Below, piece by piece: positions 61,959-64,000 of a stretch of 64,000 bases of DNA; position 1 is the stretch's first letter; each line of letters opens with the position of its first letter. This DNA is from Thermoleophilales bacterium (GTDB taxonomy: Bacteria; Actinomycetota; Thermoleophilia; Solirubrobacterales; 70-9), in the NCBI GenBank assembly GCA_020636955.1, contig JACJWY010000002.1:137689-201688 (forward strand), read 5' to 3'. The translations under genes were made by a program, and so were the position numbers. Under the pieces are notes generated by a model. It saw nothing but the letters and a program-made list of their open reading frames with translations, did not search any database and was not told the origin of the DNA.

Positions 61959-63080
61959 CTAGACCCAGCCGAGCGCTTCTTCTACGGCTACATACTGCTG
62001 GCCGGTACCTTCGGCAACGCCTTCGTGGGTGACCTTGCCGGCGGCCACGTTGATACCCGGTCGGAGACCGGGATCGCGCTGGACCGCCGCCTGGATGCCG
62101 TTGTCGGCGAGGGCGAGGGCATAGGGCAAAGTCGCGTTGGTCAGAGCCTGGGTCGAGGTGATCGGCACCGCGCCGGGCATGTTCGCCACGCAGTAATGGG
62201 TGATCCCGTCGACCTCGTAGGTGGGATCGCGGTGAGTGGTCGGCCGGGAAGTCTCGAAGCAGCCGCCCTGGTCGATCGCCACATCGACAAGGACCGCACC
62301 GGGCTTCATCAGCTTGAGCTGCTCGCGGTTTACGACCCAGGGAGCCCTGGCGCCGTGGACCAGCACCGCCCCGATGACCAGGTCGGCCTTGGGCAGGAGC
62401 TCCTCGATCGCCAGGGTGGTCGAGTAGACGGTCGAGGCCTCGCGGGCGTAATGGAGATCGAGTTCCCGCAGCCGGTCGATTGACCGGTCGAGGATGAAGA
62501 CGTCGGCGGCCATTCCCATCGCGATGAAGGCAGCGTTGGTGCCGACCACGCCACCGCCGATCACGACCACGTTGGCGGCGGCGACTCCCGGCACGCCGCC
62601 GAGCAGAACACCGCGGCCACCCATTGGCTTTTCGAGCATGAAAGCGCCCGCCTGAGTCGCGATCCGGCCGGCGATCTCGCTCATCGGGGCGAGCAGAGGC
62701 AGGCGGCCTTCGGCGTCCTCGACGGTCTCATAGGCGACGCAGGTCGCGCCGGACTTCATCAACCCCGCGGTCTGGTCCGGGTCGGGAGCGAGGTGGAGGT
62801 AGGTGAAGAGCAGATGCTCGGGCTTCAGCATTTCGATCTCCGCTGCCTGCAGCTCCTTGACATGGATGATCATTTCCGATGCGTCGAACACCGAATTCGC
62901 GTTAGCGATGATCGTGGCGCCCTGCGCCTCGTAGGCGGTGTTCGAGATGGCGCTGCCTTCGCCCGCCCCGTCCTCGATGAATACCTCGTGACCGTGCTCG
63001 ACGAACTCGCGCACCCCGGCCGGCGTAATCGCCACCCGGTACTCGTCCTGCTTGATTTCCTTGATGACGCCGACCTTCAT
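61959..63080 (-). CDS. ald: Alanine dehydrogenase
   Basis: A 373-aa enzyme that reversibly oxidises L-alanine to pyruvate and ammonium with NAD. It begins MKVGVIKEIKQDEYRVAITP with the conserved Arg, then has GAGEGSAISNTAYEAQGA, YLHLAPDPDQT, the pyridine-nucleotide motif VVIGGGVVGTNAAFIAMG, and the C-terminal RPTTHRDPTYEVDGITHYCV. Length matches the family. A ribosome site (GAGG) precedes ATG 63080. Between an aminotransferase and an aldehyde dehydrogenase, it probably regenerates pyruvate from the alanine formed by transamination. Confidence 0.95.
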   Translation of the reverse strand: MKVGVIKEIKQDEYRVAITPAGVREFVEHGHEVFIEDGAGEGSAISNTAYEAQGATIIANANSVFDASEMIIHVKELQAAEIEMLKPEHLLFTYLHLAPDPDQTAGLMKSGATCVAYETVEDAEGRLPLLAPMSEIAGRIATQAGAFMLEKPMGGRGVLLGGVPGVAAANVVVIGGGVVGTNAAFIAMGMAADVFILDRSIDRLRELDLHYAREASTVYSTTLAIEELLPKADLVIGAVLVHGARAPWVVNREQLKLMKPGAVLVDVAIDQGGCFETSRPTTHRDPTYEVDGITHYCVANMPGAVPITSTQALTNATLPYALALADNGIQAAVQRDPGLRPGINVAAGKVTHEGVAEGTGQQYVAVEEALGWV

Positions 63081-63151
63081 CGCTTACCTCGTCCTCTCTG
63101 GTGGTCCGCTGGGGTGACTTTTCCGCCGGGCGGGGTGAATGGGTGAATGGA

Positions 63152-64000
63152 TCAGTTCCTCATCATGGCCGCGGCCTCGGTGAGGACCGGCCGGAGAACA
63201 TCGTGCATTTCCTCGAACTGCTCGGTGTCGCAGATCAGCGGCGGCGAGAGCTGGATCACGGGATCGCCGCGGTCGTCAGCCCGGCAGATCAGCCCGCGCC
63301 GGTAGAGCTCACCCGACAGGAAGCCGCGCAGCAGCCACTCGGATTCCTCATCGCTGAACGGCGCCTTCGTGTCGCGATCCTTGACGAGCTCCAGCGCGTG
63401 GAAGAAGCCGGCGCCGCGCACGTCGCCGACGATCGGGATGTCGCGCAGCTCCTCGAGCTTGCCGCGGAACTCCGCCTCCGTCTTGCGGACGTGGCCGCAG
63501 AGGTCCTCCTCGGCGAAGACGTCGAGGTTCCGGAGCGCCACCGCCGCAGCGACGGGATGGCCGCCGAACGTCGATCCGTGGGCGAAGGAGGCGGTGCCGG
63601 TCGAAAACGGCTCGAACACCTCGTCGGAGACGATCATCGCGCCCATCGGGATGTAGGCGCCGGTGAGCGCCTTCGCCGTCGTGATGATGTCCGGCTGGTA
63701 GCCGTAGCGCTCGCAGCCGAAGTAGTGGCCGAGGCGTCCCCAGGAGCAGATGACCTCGTCGCTGACCAGCAGGATGCCGTGCTCGTCGCAGATCTCACGG
63801 ACCCGCTGGAAGTAGCCCTCCTGCGGCGGGATGCAGCCGCCCGCGTTCTGCAGCGGCTCGAGGATCACGGCGGCGATCGTGTCCGGGCCCTCGAATTCGA
63901 CCCGCTCGCGGAGGCGTTCGGCGGCCCAAAGCGGATCGCGCCCCTCCGGCCAGTGGTACTGGTTGGTGTTCGGGACGTGGTTGCCGCCCGGCATCGTCGG
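63152..64000 (-). CDS. Class III omega-aminotransferase (N-terminus beyond right edge)
   Basis: At least 282 C-terminal residues of a fold-type I PLP enzyme; the frame continues past 64000. It has ILEPLQNAGGCIPPQEGYFQ, LLVSDEVICSWGRLGHYFGC (PLP-binding Asp), the Schiff-base Lys in TTAKALTGAYIPMGAM, and SFAHGSTFGGHPVAAAVALR. This fits the omega-amino acid:pyruvate or putrescine aminotransferase group. It is first of a three-gene leftward unit with alanine dehydrogenase (71-nt gap) and an aminoaldehyde dehydrogenase. Pyruvate is the likely acceptor. Confidence 0.9.
   Translation of the reverse strand, partial: PTMPGGNHVPNTNQYHWPEGRDPLWAAERLRERVEFEGPDTIAAVILEPLQNAGGCIPPQEGYFQRVREICDEHGILLVSDEVICSWGRLGHYFGCERYGYQPDIITTAKALTGAYIPMGAMIVSDEVFEPFSTGTASFAHGSTFGGHPVAAAVALRNLDVFAEEDLCGHVRKTEAEFRGKLEELRDIPIVGDVRGAGFFHALELVKDRDTKAPFSDEESEWLLRGFLSGELYRRGLICRADDRGDPVIQLSPPLICDTEQFEEMHDVLRPVLTEAAAMMRN

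Overview
The window is a chromosomal stretch of a high-GC actinobacterium. The mix of genes is what I would expect of a Thermoleophilia/Solirubrobacterales-type soil bacterium: a fused Kgd-type 2-oxoglutarate dehydrogenase, a UbiA-type DPPR synthase, many secreted proteins with Lys/Arg-rich C-termini, a c-di-AMP riboswitch before an NlpC/P60-like hydrolase, and many leaderless TANNNT promoters. This placement is inferred from gene content and composition; no rRNA or marker tree supports it. I see no tRNA or rRNA gene, IS element, phage or CRISPR array.

Layout. 0-4 kb: partial DUF2804 gene, sulfotransferase, RibD-C-type reductase, acyl-CoA dehydrogenase. 4.1-9.3 kb: five-gene leftward MacB-like export operon (adaptor, ATPase, permease, two Gly/Pro/Ser-rich envelope proteins). 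9.3-15.3 kb: APH-like kinase, soluble histidine kinase plus response regulator, DEAD-box helicase, quinone-oxidoreductase-like MDR, PfkB kinase. 15.4-17.2 kb: citrate synthase and a small conserved protein. 17.2-23.9 kb: tightly packed leftward operon with a cNMP-binding patatin, an MFS-cNMP-binding-patatin fusion whose catalytic Ser is Gly, and a CHASE2 nucleotide cyclase. 24.4-29.4 kb: FTCD-like protein, ECF sigma factor, small partner, and two secreted proteins sharing a FecR-like domain (one with seven RCC1 repeats). 29.5-36.4 kb: 2311-aa DUF11 surface protein. 36.7-40.3 kb: UbiA prenyltransferase, tautomerase plus TetR, delta-60-repeat lipoprotein. 40.3-44 kb: AGPS-like FAD enzyme and two-domain acyl-CoA reductase-like SDR. 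44.1-51.6 kb: 2-oxoglutarate dehydrogenase with two lipoyl domains, and aconitase, separated by a structured intergenic region. 51.7-60.2 kb: SDR, riboswitch-controlled NlpC/P60-like gene with no standard start codon, aldo/keto reductase, acyl-CoA dehydrogenase, two trypsin-like proteases with basic tails, secreted propeller-like protein, methyltransferase. 60.5-64 kb: omega-aminotransferase (partial), alanine dehydrogenase and aminoaldehyde dehydrogenase operon.

How the parts fit. The cyclase operon looks like a self-contained module: a sensor makes a cyclic nucleotide and two membrane or lipid proteins carry its receptor domain. The last operon looks like amine catabolism with alanine recycled to pyruvate. 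Citrate synthase, aconitase and 2-oxoglutarate dehydrogenase give three TCA-cycle steps. Ten starts lie 6-8 nt downstream of a TANNNT -10 box, and one 7-bp sequence (747-753) carries -10 boxes for both strands.

Starts were chosen from Shine-Dalgarno sites, -10 spacing and protein family features; several differ from the longest possible frame. All functions come from motif recognition by eye, without database searches.
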